Assembly (NCBI GenBank): GCA_002328415.1
Contig: DCXL01000001.1
Location: 1-64,000, forward strand
Source: Micavibrio sp. UBA2137
Lineage (GTDB): Bacteria > Pseudomonadota > Alphaproteobacteria > Micavibrionales > Micavibrionaceae
DNA length: 64,000 nt
Direction of reading: 5' to 3'
The notes under the pieces were generated by a model. The model searched no databases. It saw only the letters and a list, made by a program, of their open reading frames with translations, and was not told the DNA's origin. The stretch's first letter is position 1; the number at the start of each line of letters is the position of its first letter. Position numbers and translations under genes: made by a program. Shown here piece after piece: positions 16,068-23,603 of this stretch.

Positions 16068-17132
16068 TTATCGTATCCCCACGCAAGGACAATTTTTAAA
16101 TTCTGGCGGGCAAAGTCTTTTCTTGGCACACACGTAAACCTTATTTTCAGAAGAGGCTACCTTTGCGTCTTTACCCAGAGCCTCTTCAACAATATCTGAA
16201 AGGCCTTTGATAAATGAGGTAGATGTCCCAACCGTTTCCACCACATCATATTTTTTGATGCCCAGCTCTTCTGCCAGTTCCTTATATTCAATTCCCAGCT
16301 CAACTAAAGTTTCAACATGCTCTTGCGTAAATGCGTGCGGGTAAATGAGGGCGTTTTTACCATCTTTTGCTGCCTGTTCCAGCGCCCCCTCTGTCGATGG
16401 GCCTATCCACTTCAGTGGGCCTACGCGCGATTGATAGCAAATTTGCCAGTCTTTCTTTGAAAGGCCCGCGGCCTTTGCAATTTTAGCGGCAGATTGCTCA
16501 CATTGCCACTGATAAGGATCGCCATTTTTGATGATTTTTTCGGGAAGGCCATGTGCAGAAAAAAGCACACGGGCATTCTTCATCTTCTTCAATTTCTTTG
16601 AGACGTTTTCTGCCGAGGCCTTGATAAAACCCTCATCAAAGGGATAACACCCAATTTTAATCTCAGGAGTTATGCATTTTGCCCGCTTTTTTGCCTTGTC
16701 CCAATAGGAAAACGCCGTCTTGGTCGTTGTTGTTGAATATTGCGGGTAAAGCGGCAAGCAGATAATATTATCAGCCCCCCATGATATGACATCTCGGACC
16801 ACCTCGTCGGCCATAGGATGCCAATAGCTCATACACACAAATGCTTTGAAGCTTGTGTCTGTTTTACCCGAGTTAAGTTTGTCTTCAAGCACTTGTGCTT
16901 GTGCCTCGGAATTGGCAAGAAGAGGAGAGCGATCATTTAAAAACCCATAGCTTTCGCCTGCTTCACGTTTAGAGCGCCGCTTAGAAATTAGCTTCGCCAA
17001 CGCCCAGCGGACGGGCAAGGGTGCTCCAATAATATTTTTATCCATGAAAAAATTCATGAGGAACGGCTCAATATTCTCGCGGGCATCCGGCCCGCCCAAA
17101 TTGAATAAGATAACAGCAACTTTCAAAATCAA
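16068..17132 (-). CDS. hemH: Ferrochelatase
   Basis: Inserts ferrous iron into protoporphyrin IX, the last step of protohaem synthesis. The protein has 354 residues. The start codon is TTG, overlapping the hemE stop by four bases (TTGA); a second TTG two codons on is an alternative. Family motifs include FNLGGPD at the N-terminus, SAHGLPEKI with the metal-site histidine, and the YPHAFTQEHVETLVEL stretch holding the second conserved His and Glu. The C-terminal tail has four cysteines (C-x5-C-x6-C-x-C, beginning VCAKKRLC). It is longer than most alphaproteobacterial ends I recall and might bind a cluster or metal. Confidence 0.94.
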   Translation of the reverse strand: MILKVAVILFNLGGPDARENIEPFLMNFFMDKNIIGAPLPVRWALAKLISKRRSKREAGESYGFLNDRSPLLANSEAQAQVLEDKLNSGKTDTSFKAFVCMSYWHPMADEVVRDVISWGADNIICLPLYPQYSTTTTKTAFSYWDKAKKRAKCITPEIKIGCYPFDEGFIKASAENVSKKLKKMKNARVLFSAHGLPEKIIKNGDPYQWQCEQSAAKIAKAAGLSKKDWQICYQSRVGPLKWIGPSTEGALEQAAKDGKNALIYPHAFTQEHVETLVELGIEYKELAEELGIKKYDVVETVGTSTSFIKGLSDIVEEALGKDAKVASSENKVYVCAKKRLCPPEFKNCPCVGIR

Positions 17133-18166
17133 TTCTCCCGCAAGGCTTTTAGTAATTGCGCTACATGTTCTGGGGGTGTTTCCTTAATCACCCCATGACC
17201 TAGATTAAATATATGAGGACGGTCGCGTGTTGCGTCAATGATATCGTGCACATTCTTGCTAAGTGCCTCACCTCCTGCCAATAAAATCTCAGGATCAAGA
17301 TTACCTTGTGTGACAAGCGTTGTGGGCAATTGTTTTAAAAAGGATAATGGTACGTCATAAGATAAACTTAAACCATCAAGCCCCTTCAGCTGGCTCGCTT
17401 CAAGGAGATGGGCCTCATTTGCAGTTTTAGGAAAAAATAAAATAGGAATATGGGGGTATTTTATCTTAAGCGCATTTATAATCTTTTGGACAGGTTTCAG
17501 GCTAACTTGCTTGAAGTCAGCGCTCCCCAGAAGGCTGGCCCAGCTTTCAAAAATTTGGATCGCTTCTGCGCCTGCTTCTATTTGCCCACTGAGATAAGTA
17601 ATTGTTGAATCTGTAATAAGAGAAATAATCTGATCAAAAAGATCTTTGTCTTCTTTCAACAGTCGCTGAGCCTCAGGAAATGTTGTTTTACCGTGCCCCT
17701 GTATCAAATAACAGGCAACAGTCCAGGGGGCGCCTGCAAACCCTATGAGTGTTGTTTCGTCAAAGCCTTCCACTTCTAGGCCTTTACGAATGAGACAGCA
17801 TGTCTCATAAATTTTTTCGTAATATTTACCTTCATGCTCTCTTGTGAGTTTTTCAAAATCGCTCTTGGTCCTGACATGATTTAAAATAGGACCTTCCCCT
17901 TTTTTAAAATCCAGATCAGCGCCAAGTGCGTGAGGGACAATCAAAATATCTGAAAATAGAATTGCGCCATCCATCTGATAACGGCGAATAGGTTGAAGTG
18001 TGACCTCTTTGGCATCTTCTGGAGCGTAAACCAAGTTGAGAAAACTTCCCTTATCAGCGCGCAGTTCCCTATATTCGGGAAGATAGCGTCCAGCTTGCCG
18101 CATCAACCAAATGGGTGTGGGAGTTCGTGGTTTCTTGTTTATCAGGACATCAAGGAACGGTTTCAT
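17129..18166 (-). CDS. hemE: Uroporphyrinogen decarboxylase
   Basis: Decarboxylates uroporphyrinogen III to coproporphyrinogen III in the cytoplasm. The 345-residue protein has the signature WLMRQAGRYLPEYRELR near residue 20, and a second family motif, GFAGAPWTVACYLIQG. It is the first gene of the hemE-hemH-hemJ operon, and the terminal TGA overlaps the hemH start. The 290-base AT-rich gap upstream is discussed as a candidate replication origin. In Caulobacter and Rickettsia the origin is known to border hemE. Confidence 0.96.
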   Translation of the reverse strand: MKPFLDVLINKKPRTPTPIWLMRQAGRYLPEYRELRADKGSFLNLVYAPEDAKEVTLQPIRRYQMDGAILFSDILIVPHALGADLDFKKGEGPILNHVRTKSDFEKLTREHEGKYYEKIYETCCLIRKGLEVEGFDETTLIGFAGAPWTVACYLIQGHGKTTFPEAQRLLKEDKDLFDQIISLITDSTITYLSGQIEAGAEAIQIFESWASLLGSADFKQVSLKPVQKIINALKIKYPHIPILFFPKTANEAHLLEASQLKGLDGLSLSYDVPLSFLKQLPTTLVTQGNLDPEILLAGGEALSKNVHDIIDATRDRPHIFNLGHGVIKETPPEHVAQLLKALREN

Positions 18167-18457
18167 GGAAACAATCTTACTAATAATATTTATAATATAT
18201 AAAGGTAATAGTTTTTATTTGAGCCTGTGCATATGGGGATTAAATACTTATCCATATTTCGACACACAGTTTCGTAATTCAAACGACTCCTTTGAGATAT
18301 AGGGGAGTCAATTCTGATTTCTAAAAATATTTTAGACACTCAAAAAATTTCATACAAATTGTATAACCCCTCTTTTTACCTTCTTATGCTTTGTGCATAT
18401 CTCTCACTTTAAAATCATCCTCAATTCTGCAGACAGGCTTTTCCCCAAACTTATCCT
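18167..18457. other. oriC: Candidate replication origin beside hemE
   Basis: This 291-base gap lies between divergent genes and is visibly AT-rich. DnaA-box-like 9-mers occur at 18226-18234 (TGTGCATAT), 18248-18256 (TTATCCATA, one mismatch to TTATCCACA), 18392-18400 (TGTGCATAT) and 18451-18459 (TTATCCTGT). None is perfect. Support comes from position: the origins of Caulobacter crescentus and Rickettsia prowazekii border hemE, the parS sites lie 7-11 kb away, and most genes to the left are transcribed leftward while the next ones to the right run rightward. Promoters for hemE and the next gene must also be here. Confidence 0.4.
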
Positions 18458-19114
18458 GTGCTAGAAAAGAAAAGGTTTAACGACAAAGGCAATCAAAAGT
18501 TGCAACAATTAGCTTATATAAAACTGAATAAATCAGAAACAAAGGACATGTTGCCTTTGCTAGAAGAAAGCCTGGATCTTAAGGATCTCGATGCAGGCTC
18601 TATTGATATTCTAAGTGCCTCTTTAAAATTTTATCCAGGTTATCGCCTCTTTGAAATCACAGACAGGTCGGCTTCGCCCGTCAAAAAACGCTTTGTTATT
18701 TACAAGCGTGACACAATACAGACCATTGATTACACAAATTCACCTATTTATGACTTAAATAAAAAGGCACCGATTAATCTCACTAAAGATACACTTTTTG
18801 ATTATATCCGTTTTTTCTTTACGTTTGTGCGTGGACGCCATGGCCGTTTTATTGTTGTTGAGAGCACAGATGATATCCAATGGCGTGAAGAACCAGCCGT
18901 TTCATTGCGTCGCGATTTAAATGGGCTTATTGAACCACTTGTTTTGAAAGAAATTACATCAGATGGGTCGTATGTTGTCGGTGCAAAGGTTATTTTTAAG
19001 GATGCTCTTTTTGCCTGTAATGTGAATATTAAGCAAAATGGAATCGTGAGACTTTCAAACCAAAAACTACTTGCTGAAAATTTACCCGTTATTGATGATA
19101 TTCTAGGTGTTTGA
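18458..19114 (+). CDS. Hypothetical protein next to the hemE gap
   Basis: Unrecognised protein of up to 218 residues with no signal peptide or membrane segment. It is predicted mixed alpha/beta and rich in Lys, Asp and Ile. A GTG at 18458 gives the longest form but has no obvious ribosome-binding site; an internal ATG at 18548 (MLPLLEESLD) is also possible, so the N-terminus is unsure. Stretches such as YPGYRLFEITDRSASPVKKRFVIYKR look like folded soluble protein rather than chance coding. A basic patch FVRGRHGRF falls mid-sequence. The location beside the candidate origin is the only functional hint. Confidence 0.6.
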   Translation: MLEKKRFNDKGNQKLQQLAYIKLNKSETKDMLPLLEESLDLKDLDAGSIDILSASLKFYPGYRLFEITDRSASPVKKRFVIYKRDTIQTIDYTNSPIYDLNKKAPINLTKDTLFDYIRFFFTFVRGRHGRFIVVESTDDIQWREEPAVSLRRDLNGLIEPLVLKEITSDGSYVVGAKVIFKDALFACNVNIKQNGIVRLSNQKLLAENLPVIDDILGV

Positions 19115-19224
19115 TAAAACACACTAAACATACCTATCTATTGAAATCTAAGACCAGTTAACCCATATTACTGTATGAATTTACGCCATTAACACATGCC
19201 ATTAACACACGAAGGAGAGTAACA

Positions 19225-19932
19225 ATGGAACCACGTAATCAGCAGACAGCAGCAACAGGTGTTAAAACCTATGATGCGGGTCTGCGCGCACATATGTTGC
19301 GTATATATAATCGTATGACGCTGGGCGTGCTCACAACAGGACTTGTGGCTTACGCATTTGCGGCCTCAGGCTTGGTCAGTGTTTTATATGCAAACCCAAT
19401 TTTGGCAATCATCTTGGCCTTTTCACCCTTAGCCGTTGTCTGGTTCGGTTTCAGACCTGACCGTATGTCATCAGGAAAGTTACAGTTTTCATTCTTCTTG
19501 ATTTCCGCGCTTTATGGATTGAGCTTTTCATCCATTTTCCTTGTTTATGCAGGAACAGATATCGCTCGCGCATTTTTCTTGGCCGCCGCTTCCTTTGCCG
19601 GGCTTAGCCTTTTTGGTTATACAACAAAGAAAAATCTGGATGGTATGGGATCGTTCCTGATCATGGGGATGTTCGGCCTTATCATTTTGAGTGTTGTTAA
19701 CATGTTCATGGCCTCAACAGTGATGCAGAACGTTGTTGCAGGCGCTGGTATCTTGATTTTCTCAGGACTAACTGCTTGGGAAACACAAAAGATGAAGGAA
19801 ATGTATAATCCAGCTTATGATGATGAAACAGCCTCACGTGTTGGTTGGGCCTCTGCGCTTAATCTTTACATCAGCTTTATCGCCTTGTTCCAATATATCC
19901 TGCATTTTGTAGGTATGGCGCGCGGCGAATAA
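19225..19932 (+). CDS. Bax inhibitor-1 family membrane protein
   Basis: A 235-residue integral membrane protein with about seven hydrophobic helices, of the Bax inhibitor-1/YccA/YbhL (UPF0005) family. The N-terminus AGLRAHMLRIYNRMTLGVLTTGLVAYAFA and the acidic-polar stretch before the last helix (ASALNLYISFIALFQYILHF) fit the family well. Members have been described as pH-sensitive calcium leak channels or FtsH modulators, but the role here is not known. A strong GAAGGAGAG ribosome-binding site precedes the ATG and a clear terminator follows, so it is probably a single-gene unit. Confidence 0.9.
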   Translation: MEPRNQQTAATGVKTYDAGLRAHMLRIYNRMTLGVLTTGLVAYAFAASGLVSVLYANPILAIILAFSPLAVVWFGFRPDRMSSGKLQFSFFLISALYGLSFSSIFLVYAGTDIARAFFLAAASFAGLSLFGYTTKKNLDGMGSFLIMGMFGLIILSVVNMFMASTVMQNVVAGAGILIFSGLTAWETQKMKEMYNPAYDDETASRVGWASALNLYISFIALFQYILHFVGMARGE

Positions 19933-19958
19933 TATCTAAGCCACTTAAATTATTTGAA

Positions 19959-19983
19959 AGCGCCGCTTTTTGCGGCGTTTTTT
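19959..19983 (+). terminator. Rho-independent terminator after the Bax inhibitor-1 gene
   Basis: CGCCGC (19961-19966) pairs with GCGGCG (19972-19977) around a five-T loop and is followed by a run of Ts (19978-19983). It lies 26 bases after the stop codon. Confidence 0.85.
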
Positions 19984-20070
19984 ATGCCCTTTTTCGCCCT
20001 ATTGACGTAGAGTCGTGTCTCATGGATAATCTTTGCAAGTGATTCTTTTAAATCTTTCAAGGAGTTAAAA

Positions 20071-20553
20071 ATGTTTAAGGAATTTAAGACGTTTATCGCC
20101 CGCGGAAATGTTATGGACATGGCCGTTGGTATTATCATGGGTGCGGCCTTTACCGCGATTGTAAATTCAGCTGTTGGCGATTTGATCATGCCAATTATCG
20201 GCTTCCTCACAGACGGTGTCGATTTTTCCAAGAAATTTGTGACACTTGGTCTTGAGCAATATCCAACAATGGAAGCGGCTCAAGCAGCCGGCGCGGTCGT
20301 TATTACATACGGCTTGTTTATTAATGCTGTTATTAACTTCCTGATTATTGCTTTCTGTGTGTTCTTACTTGTTAAGGGCGTGAACAATCTGAAGCGTAAG
20401 GCCGAAGATCCAAATGCAAAAGATGCACCACCACCATCTAAGGACATCGTTCTTTTGACTGAAATCCGTGATGCACTTGTTAAGGCACCAGCGAAAAAGC
20501 CTGCCGCGAAAAAAGCGCCTGCGAAAAAGAAAACAGCTAAAAAGAAGAAGTAA
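20071..20553 (+). CDS. mscL: Large-conductance mechanosensitive channel with lysine-rich tail
   Basis: Pentameric inner-membrane channel that opens under hypo-osmotic stress. The first 110 residues are standard MscL: amphipathic start MFKEFKTFIARGNVMDMAVG, TM1 (GIIMGAAFTAIVNSAVGDLIM), a periplasmic loop and TM2 (ITYGLFINAVINFLIIAFCVFLLV). After the usual PPPSKDIVLLTEIRDALV helix comes an extra roughly 23-residue tail of Lys, Ala and Pro (APAKKPAAKKAPAKKK and onward), so the total is 160 residues against about 130-145 for most. The tail resembles eukaryotic histone H1 ends and faces the cytoplasm. AAGGAG precedes the ATG and a terminator follows. Confidence 0.94.
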   Translation: MFKEFKTFIARGNVMDMAVGIIMGAAFTAIVNSAVGDLIMPIIGFLTDGVDFSKKFVTLGLEQYPTMEAAQAAGAVVITYGLFINAVINFLIIAFCVFLLVKGVNNLKRKAEDPNAKDAPPPSKDIVLLTEIRDALVKAPAKKPAAKKAPAKKKTAKKKK

Positions 20554-20579
20554 TTCTCTTTTAGATACACTTAAAAGAA

Positions 20580-20608
20580 AGCCCGGGATTTAACCGGGCT
20601 TTTTATTT
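20580..20608 (+). terminator. Rho-independent terminator after mscL
   Basis: GCCCGG (20581-20586) pairs with CCGGGC (20594-20599) around a seven-base loop, followed by TTTTTATTTT. It lies 27 bases after the mscL stop. Confidence 0.85.
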
Positions 20609-20673
20609 TGTCTTGAAAGACATGAAATAATTTCATATGGTCTGACATCTTTTGAAGATGAACGCTTCAATAA

Positions 20674-20749
<76 letters not shown>

Positions 20750-20839
20750 TTTTCTTAACACGATTAAGGCTCTTTTACCTTGACGTTCTTGGGATTCATG
20801 CGATTATAAAGCCTTAAATTAAAAGTCTTAGAGGATGTT

Positions 20840-21064
20840 ATGTTATCGCGTTTTTTAATCATTTCTTTTTCAGTTATCACACTTGCCGCATGTCAAAACA
20901 CTGTGCAGGGATTTGGTCAGGATTTGGAAAAAGCAGGTCAAAAAATTCAAGGCAACCAAACTACTAAAACTCAGGCAACGCCATCTGCGCCCGTTTATAA
21001 TTCGGCCGCACCTGCCCCAGCCACACAGACATATAATGCACCCACCTATGGCGATACTTACTAA
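20840..21064 (+). CDS. Entericidin-like small lipoprotein
   Basis: A 74-residue predicted lipoprotein. The signal sequence ends in a LAAC lipobox (Cys about residue 18) and is followed by QNTVQGFGQDLEKAGQKIQG. This matches the entericidin EcnA/EcnB core (CNTVRGxGxDL...G..I). After the core there is an additional Thr/Ala/Pro-rich tail of about 35 residues that normal entericidins of 40-50 residues lack. E. coli EcnB promotes lysis in stationary phase and EcnA opposes it. No second copy is adjacent, so a toxin/antidote pair is not supported. It is followed after 12 bases by another exported protein gene. Confidence 0.8.
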   Translation: MLSRFLIISFSVITLAACQNTVQGFGQDLEKAGQKIQGNQTTKTQATPSAPVYNSAAPAPATQTYNAPTYGDTY

Positions 21065-21076
21065 CAACAGGATTTT

Positions 21077-21394
21077 ATGATGAAAACACTCCTTCTGACT
21101 TTAGCTCTTGGCATTGCATTTGTAGCCACCCCCCTTCAGGCACAGACCAACGTGCAGGGCAAAGAAGTTAAGCGCACGCCTTTGACCCAAGAGGAAAAAG
21201 AAGAGCGTGCGTTAGAAGAAGTTTATGGTGTTGAAGTCGAACGTGACCGCGCCCAGCGTAGCCCGGGCGATAATAGTGTTTTTGACCGTTATGGTTCTGG
21301 CACAGTGGGCACATTTCAAAATCAGTCAAACGCACGTAACCTTGAAGATAACGATGCGATGGGCGTTAATATTCGCCTCTTTGAATTCAAATAA
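21077..21394 (+). CDS. Hypothetical periplasmic protein
   Basis: Unrecognised 105-residue protein with a clear Sec signal peptide (MMKTLLLTLALGIAFVATPLQA, cleaved after QAQ or LQA). The mature part is charged and predicted to be helical (LTQEEKEERALEEVYGVEVERDRAQR), then Gly/Asn-rich, ending VNIRLFEFK. It has no cysteines. It probably shares a transcript with the entericidin-like gene. Its last 8 bases overlap the end of the convergent glycosyltransferase gene. Confidence 0.6.
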   Translation: MMKTLLLTLALGIAFVATPLQAQTNVQGKEVKRTPLTQEEKEERALEEVYGVEVERDRAQRSPGDNSVFDRYGSGTVGTFQNQSNARNLEDNDAMGVNIRLFEFK

Positions 21395-22505
21395 ACTCTG
21401 AAATAATTTTGGCGCGATTGGCCCAACTAAACTGATCCTGAATATCTTTTTCAGCCTCAAGCCCCATTGCCTGCGCAAGTGGGGCTGATTTTATGAGGCG
21501 ACAGATAAGCTCGACCCATAAATCAATATCATCGGGTGCGGCCAAATAGCCATTGCGTCCATGTTGAATAATTTCCCCAAGCGCTGGAATATCTGTGCCA
21601 ATGATAGGGCGGCGTGCCGCCATGTACTCAAATAATTTAAGTGGAGAAATCCAGCGCGCGATATCTGCGCCACTCTCTATAAAGATTTCGCTTTGATAGG
21701 GTGCAAGCGCAACATCAAAGCGTATAATGTAAGAGGCAATATCAGCATGAGGAACATGGCCATAGAAATAAATATTTTCACTGGGGTTAAGCGTATCTCT
21801 GATGGTCTGGATTTGTTGTGCTGAACCACCGATGACATGAAAATCCATCTCGGGCAAAAGGTGCGCGATTTTAACAATGAGCTCAATGCCCTTACCCTTG
21901 TGAAGTGAGCCCGTATAGCCAATATTGGGCGCTCTTTTGCGTCCCCGCCAATCCTTTTCAGGGACAGGCTTGAGGCTTCTTTCAATTAAATCTGCCCCAT
22001 CATGGGCAACAAGGATTTTCGTGTTTAATTCAGGAAAGGTTTTCTGGATATCGGCTTTCAACCCTTCTGAAATTACTACGAGCCCCTGAAAGCAGGGGCG
22101 CTTAAATAATCTCCTCCAGAGCCAGTGCTCCATTTTTCCCTGGGGAACCTGGTGGGCCTCGAAATAAGTCGGGTGATTGGAAAAAGAAAGCAACCAAAGC
22201 CCAAGCGCATCCCGCCCGTAAAAAATCTGATTGCGGGGAATAAGCCCAATATCCTTGAGCAGCCATAAAAGGCGAAAGATTCCTGAAAACAATTTTACGC
22301 GCCCAAAGGGGGATCGCTTTACTGTGAAGTTGGGGGTTAATCCATAATACTCGAAAATATCCGAACGCCCATTTCCGCGCTTACCATGCAAGGTAACCCC
22401 AGTATCGGATAACTTGGCAAGCGCATGGCACATTTTCATGACATGAACGGCGTTGGCTTTTTGCGAGGGAAGTGTAGACCCAGAAATATATGAAATTTTT
22501 TTCAT
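21387..22505 (-). CDS. Glycosyltransferase (GT4/GT1 family)
   Basis: GT-B-fold glycosyltransferase of about 372 residues, acting in the cytoplasm on a sugar nucleotide donor. The C-terminal half shows the family core: NIGYTGSLHKGKGIELIVKIAHLLP, then PYQSEIFIESGADIARWISPLKLFEYMAARRPIIGTDIPALGEII, with the conserved glutamate in LFEYMA. The N-terminus MKKISYISGSTLPSQKANAVHV fits a substrate-binding Rossmann start. I chose the ATG at 22505, which has AAAAGGG upstream. The frame is open 150 codons further but that part is not protein-like and runs into corA. It borders the flippase/sulfotransferase region and probably acts in surface polysaccharide assembly. Confidence 0.85.
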   Translation of the reverse strand: MKKISYISGSTLPSQKANAVHVMKMCHALAKLSDTGVTLHGKRGNGRSDIFEYYGLTPNFTVKRSPFGRVKLFSGIFRLLWLLKDIGLIPRNQIFYGRDALGLWLLSFSNHPTYFEAHQVPQGKMEHWLWRRLFKRPCFQGLVVISEGLKADIQKTFPELNTKILVAHDGADLIERSLKPVPEKDWRGRKRAPNIGYTGSLHKGKGIELIVKIAHLLPEMDFHVIGGSAQQIQTIRDTLNPSENIYFYGHVPHADIASYIIRFDVALAPYQSEIFIESGADIARWISPLKLFEYMAARRPIIGTDIPALGEIIQHGRNGYLAAPDDIDLWVELICRLIKSAPLAQAMGLEAEKDIQDQFSWANRAKIISEFI

Positions 22506-22622
22506 AAACCCTTTTACCAAAAAAACCTTCAAACAGAAATAGACTTGAAAAGAATTGCCCTTGCCTCCACACTTAATTTGTTCGCATTTCATTGTAGGCG
22601 GCATTCCTGAGGAAATATAAAG

Positions 22623-23600
22623 ATGACAGAACACCCCCATATTTTGCACGCGTGGCACATTGAACCTAATGGCCGCTCCGAGGTCGTAAAGCATGATAAG
22701 ATATCGGCGTTGGTGAAATCCAATGATTTGGCCTGGATACACTTGGATGTTTTGGCTAATGAAAGCCGTAGCTGGATTGAAAATGAAATTTCCTATTTGG
22801 ATAAGATTATCATTGATGCACTTTTGGCGCGCGATACAAGGCCCAGATATATGGAGATTGGTGATGGGGCCCTCCTTATTTTGCGCGGCGTTAACAAGAA
22901 TGAGAATGCCGATCCTGAGGATATGATTTCCTTGCGTATATGGGTTGATGCACACCGTATCATTACGCTTCAGCGACGCCCTTTGCGTAGTATTAAGGAT
23001 ATTGCTGAAAAACTTTCCGAGGGCACAGGACCAAAAGATCCGGGCGAGTTTTTAGCAATGCTCTGTTCGCGTTTGTTTGAATATATTGATGAGGCGCTGG
23101 TCCAGCTTTCTGAAGAAGCAGATGACATTGAAAACGCTATTTTGGATAACGCCGATATTTCTTATCGTGAAAAAATCGTTGATATCAGGCGCACAGCCAT
23201 TGTGTTTAGAAAATTTATGGCCCCTCAACGCGATGTGATTAACCAGCTTATTTTTTCCGAGCAGAGCTGGATAACAGAGCAAAGCAAGCGCCGTTTGCGC
23301 GAAAACTATAACCAATTAACGCGCTATATTGAGGAGCTAGATTCAATTCGCGAACGGGCACAAATTGTGCAGGACGAATTAACAGCCCTTCTTTCTGACC
23401 GCCTTAATAAAAACCTTTACGTACTATCGATTGTATCGGCCATTTTTTTACCGCTTGGATTTCTGACAGGGCTTATGGGTATTAATATCGGGGGTATGCC
23501 GGGCGTCGAAAACCCAAGTGCATTTTGGATATTTACAGGCGCTTTGGTAGCCTTGCTTATTGCCCAAATTGCCATTTTTAGGTGGAAGCGTTGGTTCTAG
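22623..23600 (+). CDS. CorA/ZntB-family divalent metal transporter
   Basis: A 325-residue protein with a long cytoplasmic helical funnel and two C-terminal membrane helices. The signature loop between them reads LMGINIGGMPGVEN, that is GIN rather than the GMN of CorA magnesium channels, and the following GGMPG is typical of ZntB zinc transporters. ZntB from E. coli also departs from GMN. I therefore favour zinc transport but cannot exclude magnesium. A good GAGGAAA ribosome-binding site precedes the ATG. The flippase gene begins three bases after its stop. Confidence 0.85.
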   Translation: MTEHPHILHAWHIEPNGRSEVVKHDKISALVKSNDLAWIHLDVLANESRSWIENEISYLDKIIIDALLARDTRPRYMEIGDGALLILRGVNKNENADPEDMISLRIWVDAHRIITLQRRPLRSIKDIAEKLSEGTGPKDPGEFLAMLCSRLFEYIDEALVQLSEEADDIENAILDNADISYREKIVDIRRTAIVFRKFMAPQRDVINQLIFSEQSWITEQSKRRLRENYNQLTRYIEELDSIRERAQIVQDELTALLSDRLNKNLYVLSIVSAIFLPLGFLTGLMGINIGGMPGVENPSAFWIFTGALVALLIAQIAIFRWKRWF

Positions 23601-23603
23601 CTT

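Noticed and set aside
22506..22955. 150-codon N-terminal extension of the glycosyltransferase
   Set aside because: It does not resemble a glycosyltransferase domain, overlaps the CorA-like gene on the other strand, and the ATG at 22505 has a good ribosome-binding site.
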